From Adiantum capillus-veneris (Eukaryota; Streptophyta; Polypodiopsida; Polypodiales; Pteridaceae): 64,000 bases of DNA. Position numbers and translations under genes: made by a program. The notes under the pieces were generated by a model that made no database searches, was not told where the DNA came from, and was given only the letters and a program-made list of their open reading frames with translations. The stretch is taken from positions 6,773,001 through 6,837,000 of the forward strand of contig CM043967.1 of NCBI GenBank assembly GCA_014529385.2. Direction: 5' to 3'. Of the stretch, positions 35,374 to 46,862 are shown one piece after another (the stretch's first letter is position 1; every line of letters begins with the position of its first letter).

Positions 35374-38300
35374 GGCATAACGACGAAAAAAATGTAAACA
35401 AATAAAATCACCATTTCACATCTCATGCCATTAGAGTCAAATATGCTCGCAACGCATGTGATCAGAGTCAAATAATCCACAGCATATAAACATGCGATAA
35501 TTGTCATACTATTACATGCTTCCAATTTCTTCATGGCCTCTTTAGAGATTCCATGCCTCCACTTTTTCTTCCTCGAGCTGCCACCACCTTCTTTGCAGTC
35601 GCCAGCAAGAGGTTGTGGATTTACCATTGAATTCTCTGTCCGAAATCCACTCTGATGCAGTGCGGCAAGTTCCTGTGTGGAGATATCTGTCCCTCTTGCT
35701 ACTGGCCAAACATTTGGAGCAAGAGGTAAATCTTTGACTTTTCTTTTGATTGATTGGGTATGCAAAATATCATGATTACAAAACCATAACCATTGCTCGA
35801 TTGTTTTACCCTTGAACATTCTTTCGGACCATATACATGGAGCAACAAGACCAATTGAGCGACTATGCAAGATATTGTCACAATTTTTTCTCCCTACTGT
35901 TCCAAAACATTTTCTTTGACTTTGAATGGGCATTCTCCTGAGGGCCCACTGAGTGCGTGGCACATCACTCTCAAACACATTGTTTCTTTGAGATGACAAA
36001 GGTGTGGTTGTTTCTTTTTGAGATCGAATATCATCATCACTGTCACTAATTTGCAGTGGAATGTTAGAAATACCTGGTCCTTGGGTATCAAATTTGATTT
36101 TTTTTGGTCGACCGCGATGGTTTTGTTGCTTAGATTCCATGACATATTCCGGCCGATGGGAGCTACTTGTTCCTGTTCTGCCCCTCTTTTTGCGTTGTAC
36201 TGTTTCTTTGTCTCCATGAAAAATTGGCTGCGCATACATGGGAGTCCCTGCAACAGCCTCGTGTAATAGATGGGCCACGTTGGTTGGAGTTGGAGTTTGC
36301 TGAGATTCAACTCGAGAAAGCAAGGTCTCCATTGTGGGACCCGTTCCTATATAACGCCCAGTAGTATATCCCAAACGCTTTGCACATTGAATATATGAGT
36401 TTATAACATTTGTTACACATGCATCATACAAGGATATTTTTCTCTTTCCACCTTCACCTGCTAACCAACTGGCATGTACACTTTCTGATAAATTAACATT
36501 GGGAATTTTTGCCCGCTCCCACGGACTTAGACCACCCTATGAAATGCAAAAAAATATGAATTAAAATTTATAAATTTCATGTATGAAAATAATTTTTTCT
36601 AAAAATATAGATTGTCATAAAGGTACTTACATCTGTTCCAATTCCTCCCCAGTGTGAAATTCGTTGCTCCCACCATTTAAACCATCTGCTCACACTTGTG
36701 ATGCTCTCTGTAGATAGATGTTGTCTCCACCACTTTTGAATTGAAAGTGCCTTTTGAGATGCAAGCACAATGGTCTTACAACCTCTCCATTCCTCACACA
36801 TATCAATGTGTTGATTTGTTAGATGTTGAGGTATTCACTTTTTAGCATATTTGTGGAGACTTTGCTCCCAATGAAATAGGCATGATCGTTCATGTCCCTC
36901 CATGATATTATCTGGCCCGCCATTGAAGACTGTTCGAATAGCATTCCAATTTGCACCAGCTTCATCAGACATAAAACCTGCAAAGTCAGTTGCACCATGT
37001 CCGTAATTTTCCATTGTTGAATTAAGGCTCTCCCAAAAAATAACTTGAGTCTTTGCATACTCCTCTTTAGTTTCACATATAGCAATTATTTGTAGTGATC
37101 GTATGCTGCAAGATATTCAACATAAACATTTTCACACATCTTCTTTTATTTAATGATAAAAAAATACGAGATATTTAAATACTTAAAGATTACCTTGGAT
37201 CATAAACTGAGCATGACATTGTTGCCCATCCATCTATTCTATGGGTAAAATCAAAATGTACCCACGCATTTCTCAAGTCACCAATTTCAGTTCTTTTCAT
37301 CCGATTTACTAGATCAATCCCAGAACCTGGTCCTTCAGTGGACATTTTAAATAGGAAGCACTTGTCATCCTCTTCACCCTGTCCAGGAAATCTACTCCCA
37401 TGAAAAAAGGAAACATGCACTTTTTTTGAAGCAATAAAATATTATCATATCCATCCCCAATAACAGCACCTTGACTCTTCCTCTCCTTTGAAACAATTGA
37501 AGAAAACCTACACGATGCATCACAAGAAGGCTAAATTTATAATAGTTAAAAAATTAACAAATTCAAGGAACCAAATTGAGTTTTCTTACCCTTTGGTTTG
37601 AACCAGTGGCATCATTTCTTCCAAAAAATCATTGAATTGTACATTGGATGTAGCTTCAGCTTCCTCACCAATCAAGGAGTGAAGAACAAGTTGTTGAGCC
37701 ACCAACATTTGAATTTTTCTTGGGCCACCCTTTTCTATTTTTAGTACTGCACCTACCAGTTTCCGCACTCTTGAAATAGCAGCCCTAGAGGTTCCTGCCT
37801 TAACATTACGACAATGTTTACCAACATGTATTGCCAGTCGCGACATTGTACCATCTCTAGGCAAAACATAATAGATTTTGCAGGGACAAGCAACAACACA
37901 AGTAACAACCTTCTGACAATAATGACAAGTTATTGTTGTATTCTCTTCCATTGCAAGGTAGTCCTTTTTCACCTGTCTATTCAAATATCCATGAAAATCT
38001 CTACTATTGAATTCTTGTTCCTTAATATAATGAGGACACGTTAAATAATTGCACTGCATGAATCCCAAACAGTGGCTTAGACGAATTGTGCATGCTATTG
38101 CCATGGTTGTCACAGATGGGCGAGTCCACAAGTGACCATCAAAGCGTTGTTCCATCCCTGTCATTCATTTTGTTTTATCATGAGTCGCAGGTAACTCAAA
38201 ACACAAATTTCCATCATAATGTTGTGGAAGTTCAGCAACTTGCAAAGGAGCTCCACATAATGTTAACAGATCATTTAACTTTTTTACCCCTGGATTTTGT

Positions 38301-38710
38301 TGAATCCAAATGACGATTGACTGAGTTTTGAGCTGTCCTATATCGTCACCACTACTTTCAAGATGCACAATGCTTAAAACATCTTCAGATATCTCTTTGT
38401 CATTTCCTTTCTCATTGTCAGATACATGTATAAATGTGTCTGAATGAAGCATCTCAAACAAGCTCGAAAAAGAACCATCTATTAAGAAATGTTGATGACC
38501 TTCTATATCCCACTGTGGTTGCAGCAAGACTTTTGTTAGGCCACAATCACTTTCAATAAGAGCAGATAGTGACTGAAAATGGCAAGATGGAGGCAGTAAA
38601 ATCTGCAAATAGTAAGCACTAAGCAACAATGAGTTTCCCTTCAACTGAATGTCGTGGTTGACTATCTGACCACCAACCTTCCAAGTTATTGTTACTTTCA
38701 TGTTGGACAT
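35322..38710 (-). pseudogene. MULE-like DDE transposase, four exons, inactivated
   Basis: Exons 38710-37590, 37507-37194, 37105-36631 and 36536-35322 join in phase with GT-AG introns of 82-94 bases, about 1,040 codons. Exon 1 carries Cys/His-rich segments (CNYLTCPHY, CHYCQKVVTC, CPCKIYYVLPRDG) that may bind zinc and DNA. The catalytic core has a candidate first Asp in FTHRIDGWATMSCSVYD, a second in GFMSDEAGANWNAIRTVF followed by the C-x2-H pair of RSCLFHW, and the Glu in IPNVNLSESVHASWL. This is the DDE plus CxxH layout of Mutator-type transposases. The C-terminus is basic, with an AT-hook-like RGRPKK. Defects: TGA at 38167-38165, a one-base shift in an A run near 37421, and TGA near 36840. 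The frame runs into a (GA)n tract at its end. Confidence 0.7.
35331..35367. repeat. (GA)n microsatellite
   Basis: Dinucleotide run at the 3' end of the transposase gene. Confidence 0.9.
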
Positions 38711-38756
38711 ATTCTCTCAAGCAACAGATTACAGGGTGGAGATGCGAGAAAACTGT

Positions 38757-38870
38757 GGTGGATTAAGTGAAGGTGGTGAAGGTTAATGAAAGTTAAAGAT
38801 AAAGTGAAGGTTAATGAAACTGGTGAAAGTTAATGAAAGATGTGAAGGTTAATGAAAGTGAAAGATTGGT
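38757..38870. repeat. Minisatellite upstream of the transposase gene
   Basis: About six imperfect copies of GTGAAGGTTAATGAAA, just upstream of the transposase start codon. Confidence 0.85.
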
Positions 38871-38879
38871 AGATAGACG

Positions 38880-39594
38880 AAAAGACAGTTGCATAAGATC
38901 TTGTGACGGCTCAAAGAATAATGAAAATCATAATTGATGAAGTGCATTTAATATATGATGGTTGTGAATGTATGTGCAGTGGAATATGTCATCAAATTTG
39001 AGGGGCCATCTAATTTCCAAATGGTGGTTCAAGGACTGCATTTAATGCATTCTAATAGTGTCTCCATCTTTTGTGTGTGTGTGTGTGTGTGTGTGTATAT
39101 GATTGTGTGAGTGTGTGTATAAAAAACATAACATTCTATATGAATGACTTTGTATAAAAAACGTAGCAATCTTTTTAGTTAAGTTATATATATGATTCCA
39201 TCTTGCCATTTTATATATATGTGTGTGTGTTTTTGGTAGTGTGTATATATAATTATTTTAGTTAAGTTATATACATTACCGTGCGTGTGTATAAATGATT
39301 TTGTGGGTGTGTGTAAACAACGTAGCATTTTTTTAAGCTAAGATATTTAAGTTGAGTGTATGTGCACATAGTTTAAGTTAAGATATTTAACGTAGCATTT
39401 TTTAAAATTGAGTGTATGTGCACATAGTTTAAGTTAAGATATTTTTAAGTTGAGTGTATGTGCACATAAGATATTTAACTGTGCACATAGTTTTTCCATT
39501 TTGTGTGTGTGTGTGTGTGTGCATAACTTAACTTTAAGAATGCTACGTTTTTTATACACACAAACACATACAATCATTTTTTTAAATATATAGT

Positions 39595-39627
<33 letters not shown>

Positions 39628-39739
39628 CATAGGATTTTTTTAGTAAAACTATATATATGAATCCATTTTGTGTATATCTTTGTGTGTGTATATACATATA
39701 TATATATAAATGAATGTGTGTGTGTCAGTGTTTATACCA
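38880..39739. repeat. TG-rich and AT-rich simple repeats
   Basis: (TG)n runs at about 39069-39096, 39502-39521 and 39596-39620, and three or four copies of GTATGTGCACATAGTTTAAG between 39355 and 39495. No gene. Confidence 0.7.
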
Positions 39740-39975
39740 CAATATCATTTTTGTAATATATGGTGTGTGTGAAAAAAGTAGTAGTTGAGATGAAAGTGGA
39801 GTGAAGTTTAAATGGAGTTTTAATTGAGATTGAAGTGGAGTGAAGTGAAAGTGAAGTTTTTCTGTGAAGAAGGAGATGAAAGTGGAGTGAAGAGAAAGTG
39901 GAGTTTTGATGTGAAGAAGAAGGAGTAAGAGAAGACAAGGTACTGTGTGTGTGGTGTGTAGATTTTCTACTCACG
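39740..39975. repeat. Left inverted-repeat arm of the ParB-methyltransferase region
   Basis: Contains TTGAGATGAAAGTGGAGT, GTGAAGAAG and TTTTCTACTCACGTGTGTGT. The reverse complements of these occur in the same order at 47820-47900 and again at 48095-48200. The arms face each other across the + strand gene. Confidence 0.6.
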
Positions 39976-39980
39976 TGTGT

Positions 39981-40030
<50 letters not shown>
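39975..40030. repeat. (GT)n microsatellite
   Basis: Run of about 55 bases ending at the foldback arm; a (CA)n run mirrors it on the other side. Confidence 0.9.
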
Positions 40031-40033
<3 letters not shown>

Positions 40034-40310
40034 TACCTGTGCACGCTCGCCCGATCCACCGGAGGAGGTCCAATGGACGTCCAATGGAGCTCCTATTGGA
40101 GCTCCTAATGGAGCTCTCCCATGCCTTGAAAGGCATGGTGAGAAGGCAGCACATTGGAGCTCCATTGGACCTCCTCCATGCCTTGAAAGGCATGGTGAGA
40201 GGGCAGCGCGCGCGCTGCTTTCTCACCATGACTCTCAAGGCATGGAGGAGCTCCAATGGAGCTTCCATTGGACCTCCTCCGGTGGATTGGGCGAGCGTGC
40301 GCAGGTAAGC
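40031..40310. repeat. 280-base foldback with nested palindromes
   Basis: Outer arms 40031-40076 and 40265-40310 pair at 44 of 46 bases. Inside, further inverted copies of CCATGCCTTGAAAGGCATGG, GGAGCTCCATTGGA and a GCAGCGCGCGCGCTGC core lie around 40210. With the flanking (GT)n and (CA)n runs, the symmetry extends further on both sides. Confidence 0.85.
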
Positions 40311-41262
40311 ACACACACACACACACACTCACACACACACAGTGATACACACTTGCATACACACACATCAAAACACTTGCACACATAGCACAAACACACA
40401 CACAGTCATATATACGCACACACATTACACTTGCATACACACATACATACATACATACACCCACATATATAAACACTTGCATTCACAACATCAACACACT
40501 TGAATACATACACACATACACATATAAACACTTGCATTCACAACATCAACACACTTGCATACATAGCACAAACACACACACAATCATGCATACAGACACA
40601 CACATATTACACTTACATTCATACACACACACAATCATGCATACATCCACACACACACATCAACACACTTGCATACACACATATTAAACACACTTAGAGT
40701 AACAATTACAATGATGTAAGAACAGGTCGTTGTAGAGAAGAGGTATACAAATGTCAAAGTGGATTTGTATTTTTCCTTGCCATGAGCAAGTTGAGAATGG
40801 TTTTTTTTTTAAATTTGCATTTTACGCCGTTATGCTGCCGAAATTTAGAATTTTATATTTGTATTGTCAAACATATACACACATACACATATATAAACAC
40901 TTTTATTCACAACATCAACACACTTGCATACACACACATATTACACTTACATTCACACACACATAATCATGCACACATCCACTTGCATACACACACATAC
41001 ATACATACATACACCCACATATATAAACACGTGCATTCACAACATCAACACACTTGCATACATACACACATACACATATATAAACACTTGCATTCACAAC
41101 ATCAACACACTTGCATATATAGCACAAACACACACACAATCATGCATAAAGACACACATATTACACTTACATTCACACACACAATCATGCATACATCCAC
41201 ACACACACACATATAAACACTTGCATTCACACACTTTAACACACTTGCATACACACTTACAG
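40311..41262. repeat. CA-rich minisatellite
   Basis: Repeats of ACACTTGCATACACACA, CATTCACAACATCAACACA and ATATATAAACACTTGCATTC. Open frames here are low in complexity and not genes. Confidence 0.8.
40690..40868. repeat. Direct repeat copy 1 (about 180 bases)
   Basis: Nearly identical to 41255-41430, including AGTAACAATTACAATGATGT and CGCCGTTATGCTGCCGAAAT. Confidence 0.85.
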
Positions 41263-41430
41263 TAACAATTACAATGATGTAAGAACATGTCGCTGTAGAG
41301 AAGAGGTATACAAATGTCAAAGTGGATTTGTATTTTTCCTTGCCATAAGCAAGTTGAGAATGGTTTTTTTTTAATTTGCATTTTGCGCCGTTATGCTGCC
41401 GAAATTTAGAATTTTATATTTGTATTGTCA
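41255..41430. repeat. Direct repeat copy 2, at the start of the ParB-methyltransferase gene
   Basis: Ends about 40 bases before the start codon at 41469, so it is the likely promoter or 5' leader. A CTTGC..GCAAG hairpin, a T run and the CGCCGTTATGCTGCCGAAAT core follow one another. Confidence 0.8.
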
Positions 41431-41468
41431 TTGCTAAGAAGATTTTTGTTGTTTGTGGTTAATAGATT

Positions 41469-44400
41469 ATGGCTCGTACACCATCTAAACGTGGCAGGAC
41501 AGGTATCTCTCAAAGTAAGTTCAAATACATTAAGCTATTTGTTTTCTTTTCTTTTGTCTCATCATACTCACTAAACTATTTGTGTTCTTATTGTCTTTTG
41601 CTTGTAGGAGTAGGATACGCATTAAGGTCTGGCACTACAGGGCATAGGGCCAATGCACGATCTTCCATTGCTTCTTCCAATGTCCATCGAAAGGAGGATA
41701 TTTTGGGTGATGTGCATGAAGAAGAGGATATATTGAGTGATGTGCATGAAGAAGAGGTGTTCATAGATATTCCTGCTACACAAGGTGAATTGGTGGCTCA
41801 CAGCGTGTCTGAAGCAACAACAATTGTTGCTAAACCTCCCGATCATCCAACAGTATTCGGAAAGGATGTTCATGGTCGAATATTGGAGGAGATTGTAGAG
41901 GGTTTTATTGTAAAGAGAGGTGGGGAACCTCCTCGAATTCCTCTTTGCAGATTGATGGAAAATGAAGCCATTAGAGCGGTGGGTCCAGGCACTGAGGGCT
42001 TGGTGAAAAGGTTTGAGATGTCTGGATACAGTGTGCTTGGAGCTCCATTTCTTGTGTCATTTAAGAAGCCAGGCCATGATCAACATTATGTTTCCGACTT
42101 AGGCAAAGATGAATGGGGGCCTATTTGGCGAGAAATAAGCGATGATTTTGATAATTCCCTTCCCCTTGAGTGGGAAGACTTAAGGGGAAAAAAATTTATC
42201 GTTTGGGATGGTAATCACCGTTTGAAAACTTGGATGCGCTTAATAAAAACACGTAAGTGATTTCTTTTTTGTTTAATGTAAAGTTGACTTGTATTACTCT
42301 ATGCTTTCTAATTTTCTTTTTTGTTGTTGTAGAATTTTCAATGATAAAGTGGAGACATTGTTCTGTGAAATGTCAATTTGTCCTTGTTGATAGAAGTGCA
42401 GAGGGGAAGCTTATGCTAGCTTTGCGCTCTCAAAATGAGTAAGCACATTTGTTGTTTTGAACGTTATTGCTATTACTTTATCGATGTCATTCTACTGCCA
42501 TTTAATTTAAGATATTGTGGTTTAGGATTGGTAGAACCACTGTGAGCACAAATTTTGGGCAGGAGATCTTCTTGTTCCAAAAACTGGCTGTGGCAAGCAA
42601 AGATTCTTTAATGAAAGACTTTCCCCAAGATTGGATTCGATGGATAGAGGTAGAGCTTGCTTGTGAGAAGAAGGCATCTAAAGGGAGTTGGTACAACGCT
42701 CCTGCTCTTTTATTAGCAATGCTCATATGGAAGGTATATTTTTTTGCCTTAAAGTACACTTTTTATGTAATTTCTAAAGCTTGACATTATTTTGTAAAAT
42801 CTTACTTTTTTTTTTTCATTTGCTCTACAAAAGGAAGACTTTGACTTGTCTCTTATCAAAGAGATGCAAGAGATCAATGATCCCTCGATTTCACTGCCAG
42901 AAAAGGAAATGGTTGCTCGAGGAAGAGTAGAAAAAATATTCAAAGAAAGAGCTTATAAGGTAAACACTTTCTCTTCTCCCCGTTTATGTTTGAATTTCTA
43001 CAAAATTGTAAGTTGACATGTCATTTGAATTTGATATATTTGATTGAAAAATTGATTTGATTTGATCTCGTGCTAATGTAACATAGATGTTGGCCATTGC
43101 CAACCCCGCCAATGGCCAAGGGTTCTTCTCTTCATTATTTAACTTCAATTGGATAAGAGAAAAGGATCAAGTGGGCCTTACAAGAGACGAAGTCCACTCT
43201 TTGGCAACTTCTAAAATATCACCAGAGAGGTAATAATTTTTGGATAAAAAATACACATGAAATCATCAAATGAATCAATGCATTTATGGTTTGTTTATTG
43301 TTTGCTCTATAGGAAAAAGGAAATATTGCACTCTTTGATGCATTGCCGTGTAGATGATGTTACTTTTGAGCGTTATATTAGTGCAATGAAATTTAGAATG
43401 TACTTGCGTAAAGAGTGGTATTGGGGAAGTATCTTGAAGCAATGCTTGAGGATCAAAGGGAAAATGATTGAAGAAATGTCGGAGGGCTTTGAAGCATGGT
43501 TTCATCACCAATTGAGGGACCACATTGATAAAGCTTTTGTGGAGCTTTGGAGTAAGCTCAACACAAAAGAGTCGGATGAAAAAATTCCAGAGCTTATGGA
43601 ATCTTCAAGGAGAGTATTATTCAGGTAATACAATTGATATCTTTATGGTTGTTATTCTATTTTTTACTTAGAGTTTGTATAATAAATAAGTCACTTAGGA
43701 AAGGAGCTCAAATAAAGTTAACTGTATTTTATGTAGATGGCTAATTCAGCTTTACAATCAAACTTTGTTGGAGAAGTTGCCAATTGTTGTTGAAAGTTGG
43801 AGGGACCTCTCTTGTGAGGAGTGTATGTATCCACTATGGATGAGAGATTATGGTTTGATTGCTTGGGAAATTGAGTATTGCCCTTGGTGGCTAGATTACA
43901 CTCAAGGCACCTACCCACGTGATGAAGGGAACTTATATAAAGGTTATTTTTGGCATTTATAAAAACTACAAAATTGTTAAAGTGCTCATACTATTTAGAT
44001 TATGTTTGTGAGAAATATATTTTTGTTTGCTTTAGAGCACGTTCTTGAAAGAAATGAAAATGGTATTGAGGAGATTGGCTCAACTTCCAAGAAAGCCACC
44101 TCTTCGAAAAGAGTAAACAATAGTACAATCTCCTCTATAAAGAAACGATTGGATTTTGTTAGATCCAAGAAGACCAAGAAGTCTCCCAAAAAGAACCAAA
44201 AAGGTGCTCAAGGCTCCACAGGTAAACTTGCTTGTATAGATATCTAGCTGTCACTTTCTTTCTACTCAACAATTCTTGATGAAATATTTTATTTTCTGAT
44301 TATGTAGTGCCTTCCATAGATTGTGATGTGAACGTTATTGGGAACATGCTAGATGTTTACAAAATTTCTCTCGATGATGAGAAATGGTAAACACATGTGA

Positions 44401-45290
44401 AAAGAAAGACTAACTATGTGTGGTGTGTGTTGTGAATGTTTGAAATACATTTATTTGATCGTATGCAGGATCTTGGATTTTCTTCATTTAGCCCATGTTG
44501 ATGGGGAAAAGAGCAATGAAGTGGCCTCTCTTTTGTTTGCGGATTTTCCAACAAACTTTAAAGTTGAAAATTTTTCACAGAACGAGGTATGCATCCTTCA
44601 AAACCACAATGGACAGTCTATGATAGTTTTGAACTTTAATTAAATTCACAATGCGTATTATGAAGGTCCCTCCATGGAATCAATTCTCTCGAAAATTAAG
44701 TAAGAAAGTGGCCGTAATAGCTTCAAAGTATGTGGCAGACAATGGGTGGTACATCACCCTAAGCTCCACTGATCACATTCTAATTGTAATTTGTAGGTGG
44801 AAACACTATTGCTAGGATTGTTTTATCGTAAGGGTCAACGTCCTATCTACGATCGACGAGATGGAGAGAGCGTGCACAACAACTCTTTCGATGCCAAGTC
44901 TGGAATACTGGTGGAGCACGCTGACGGAGAGTACATTGGAGGACACGCCCTTAGAGGTGCCGCCGAGCGTAACCTTGACTTCTTTCGGTAAGAATATATG
45001 CTTCCTACTATGCGTTATTGGACTATGTTACATAAAGTAAAAATAAGCATATTTTTTGCTTTTTTAGCTGGCTTGTGCGGACATTTACTGCGGAGCACAC
45101 CTACATTGTTTGCGTTGTTTGCGTTGAGTTGTCTAGACACTTTCTCTGCATAGATAGTGATCCAGAGGTCTTCCATCAACATCTTTCACACTTCAAGGCT
45201 CCATGTGTACGTGCTATTTCAGCAGTTGATGCAGATAGCGATGAGGAGACTGATTGGCAACAATATGCGCCCGGATCACATTGCCCTTGA
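41469..45290 (+). CDS. ParB-like and methyltransferase-like protein, 14 exons
   Basis: Exons: 41469-41514, 41608-42252, 42333-42438, 42526-42733, 42834-42959, 43087-43229, 43313-43624, 43737-43942, 44036-44221, 44308-44386, 44469-44586, 44666-44713, 44797-44987, 45068-45290. All introns are GT-AG and 79-127 bases; the joined frame is open for 878 codons. The N-terminal part (about residues 100-250) looks like a ParB/sulfiredoxin fold: RIPLCRLMENEAIR, then KKFIVWDGNHRLKTW. A basic stretch (about residues 600-650) follows. The C-terminal part has EVPPWNQF (motif IV-like), GAAERNLDFFRWLVRTF, IVCVVC (motif I position) and ELSRHFLCIDSDPEVF (motif II-like), the order of beta-class DNA amino-methyltransferases. 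The Gly-rich loop seems missing. Skipping 44714-44796 removes a KYVADNGWYITLSS segment that also looks coding, so this splice is the least certain. Confidence 0.65.
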
Positions 45291-45555
45291 TTGACATCAG
45301 CATTGGTATTATCTATCATTTTTTCTAGTTTGTGATTTTTATGGAAGGACGTGTGACCATGGTGTTTGGGTGCCACTTTTTTGGTATTACTGAAGATATG
45401 TTGTTGGTGTTGATCGTCCTTATCAATTCTGCCATGATTTCATATTTATTATACTAGATAGAAGTTTGTTGAGAGCTTTGGATTTACCAAAGTAATATAC
45501 CAACATATGCTTTTTTGCTTATGTAATTTCTTCTTCCCATGAGCATTCGCTGCTT
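45291..45555 (+). other. 3' untranslated region of the ParB-methyltransferase gene
   Basis: No coding sequence; leads into a repeat cluster. Confidence 0.4.
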
Positions 45556-45985
45556 CACGGAAGCAAGTATGGAATGGGAATTTTTTTAGTTTGAATTTTC
45601 ATACCGTTATGCTGCCGAAATTTTGATTGCTTATCAATATAATCATGCTTTTTGTTCATGTTTGAAAACATAATCATGATTTCACGTATACAGAAAAGTT
45701 AGTCAAGCTTCACGGAAGCAAGTATGGAATGGAAAATTTTTTTGTTAATATTTTCGCGCCGTTATGCTGTCGAAATTTTGATTGCTTGTGAATATAATCA
45801 TGCTTTTTGTTCATGTTTAGAAACATAATGATGGTTTCATGTATACACAAAAGTTAGGCAAGCTTCACGGAAGCAAGTATAGAATAGGAAAGCTTAACAA
45901 AAGTTAGGCAAGCTTTCACAGAAGCAAGTATGGAATGGTTTTATTTTTATTTTTCACGTTGTTATGCTGTCAAAATTTCATTTGC
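45556..45985. repeat. Three to four copies of a hairpin-plus-core module
   Basis: GCTTCACGGAAGCAAGTATG followed by GAATGG, a T-rich run and (C/T)CGTTATGCTG(C/T)CGAAATTT recurs with a spacing of about 153-200 bases (cores at 45604-45623, 45757-45778 and 45957-45978). Related modules occur at 40784-40846 and 41340-41407 on the other side of the gene. Confidence 0.8.
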
Positions 45986-45989
45986 TTGT

Positions 45990-46862
45990 TAGTATTTCTT
46001 TACACTGTCGGTCTAAGAATATATATAGTTTTATATATAATATTTATATTATATATATATATATAATATCTTTTTATTTATTTATTTATATGTGTGTGTT
46101 TATGTACGTAAGGAGATCTTCAACTCGGTAAAGTGTTTTTAAGTACTTGTTTATACAATATATATAGTTTTATATGTGTGTGTTTATGTACGTATGGAGT
46201 TCTTCAACTCAGTAAAGTGTTCTTAATTACTATTTTATATGCAAGAGTCTATGCGTGTATCATTACTTTGAGGTCTTCGCCCAAACAAGTACAACCATCA
46301 ATATTTTTTAGATTCCTAGTTTCAAATTGGCTTATTAGGGATTCATCCTTGTTTGCAACAACACCTACATGGACAGGAAAGTATATTCTACTAAAAGTAG
46401 GGTAAATACTAAAGACATGCTCATCTTTTTCTTGCATTATATAAAAAACTCACATAGATTTTTTTAACATTTGGCTTTCAAACAGCTTGTAGTTACATTT
46501 GATGGTTCACTTTAGCTACAAGATATCAACAATACCCTAAATTATGACAGATCTTGAAGATGTGTTAGTAGACCAGGCCGATTAAAAGTATCGCAGCTAC
46601 TTCAATAATAATAAGTGAGACAGAGACATATGAATTATTCTCGCCAAGGCACTGAAGAGTGGAACACCATCATATAGTTAAAATAAGCATCATATAATTA
46701 AAATAAGTTGTTTACATGATTAGGTAGGGAATCAAACATGCACACACACACACACACACACACAGTACAACTTGCATCACACTAGTACAATTTATCATGT
46801 GCTAGTGCATATTTATTTAACTATATTATTTAGTGCATAATTATTTAAATCTTTCCTCAATC
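45990..46862. other. No recognisable gene
   Basis: AT-rich, with a duplicated TATGTGTGTGTTTATGTACGTA block (about 46090 and 46170) and a (CA)n run at 46741-46762. Confidence 0.5.

Noticed and set aside
39434-41381. Many open frames in CA/TG repeats (poly Thr-His or Cys-Val proteins)
   Set aside because: They are produced by dinucleotide repeats without stops and have no protein-like composition.
46741-46762. CRISPR-like or satellite array
   Set aside because: It is a plain (CA)n run; no spaced repeats of CRISPR type exist in the window.
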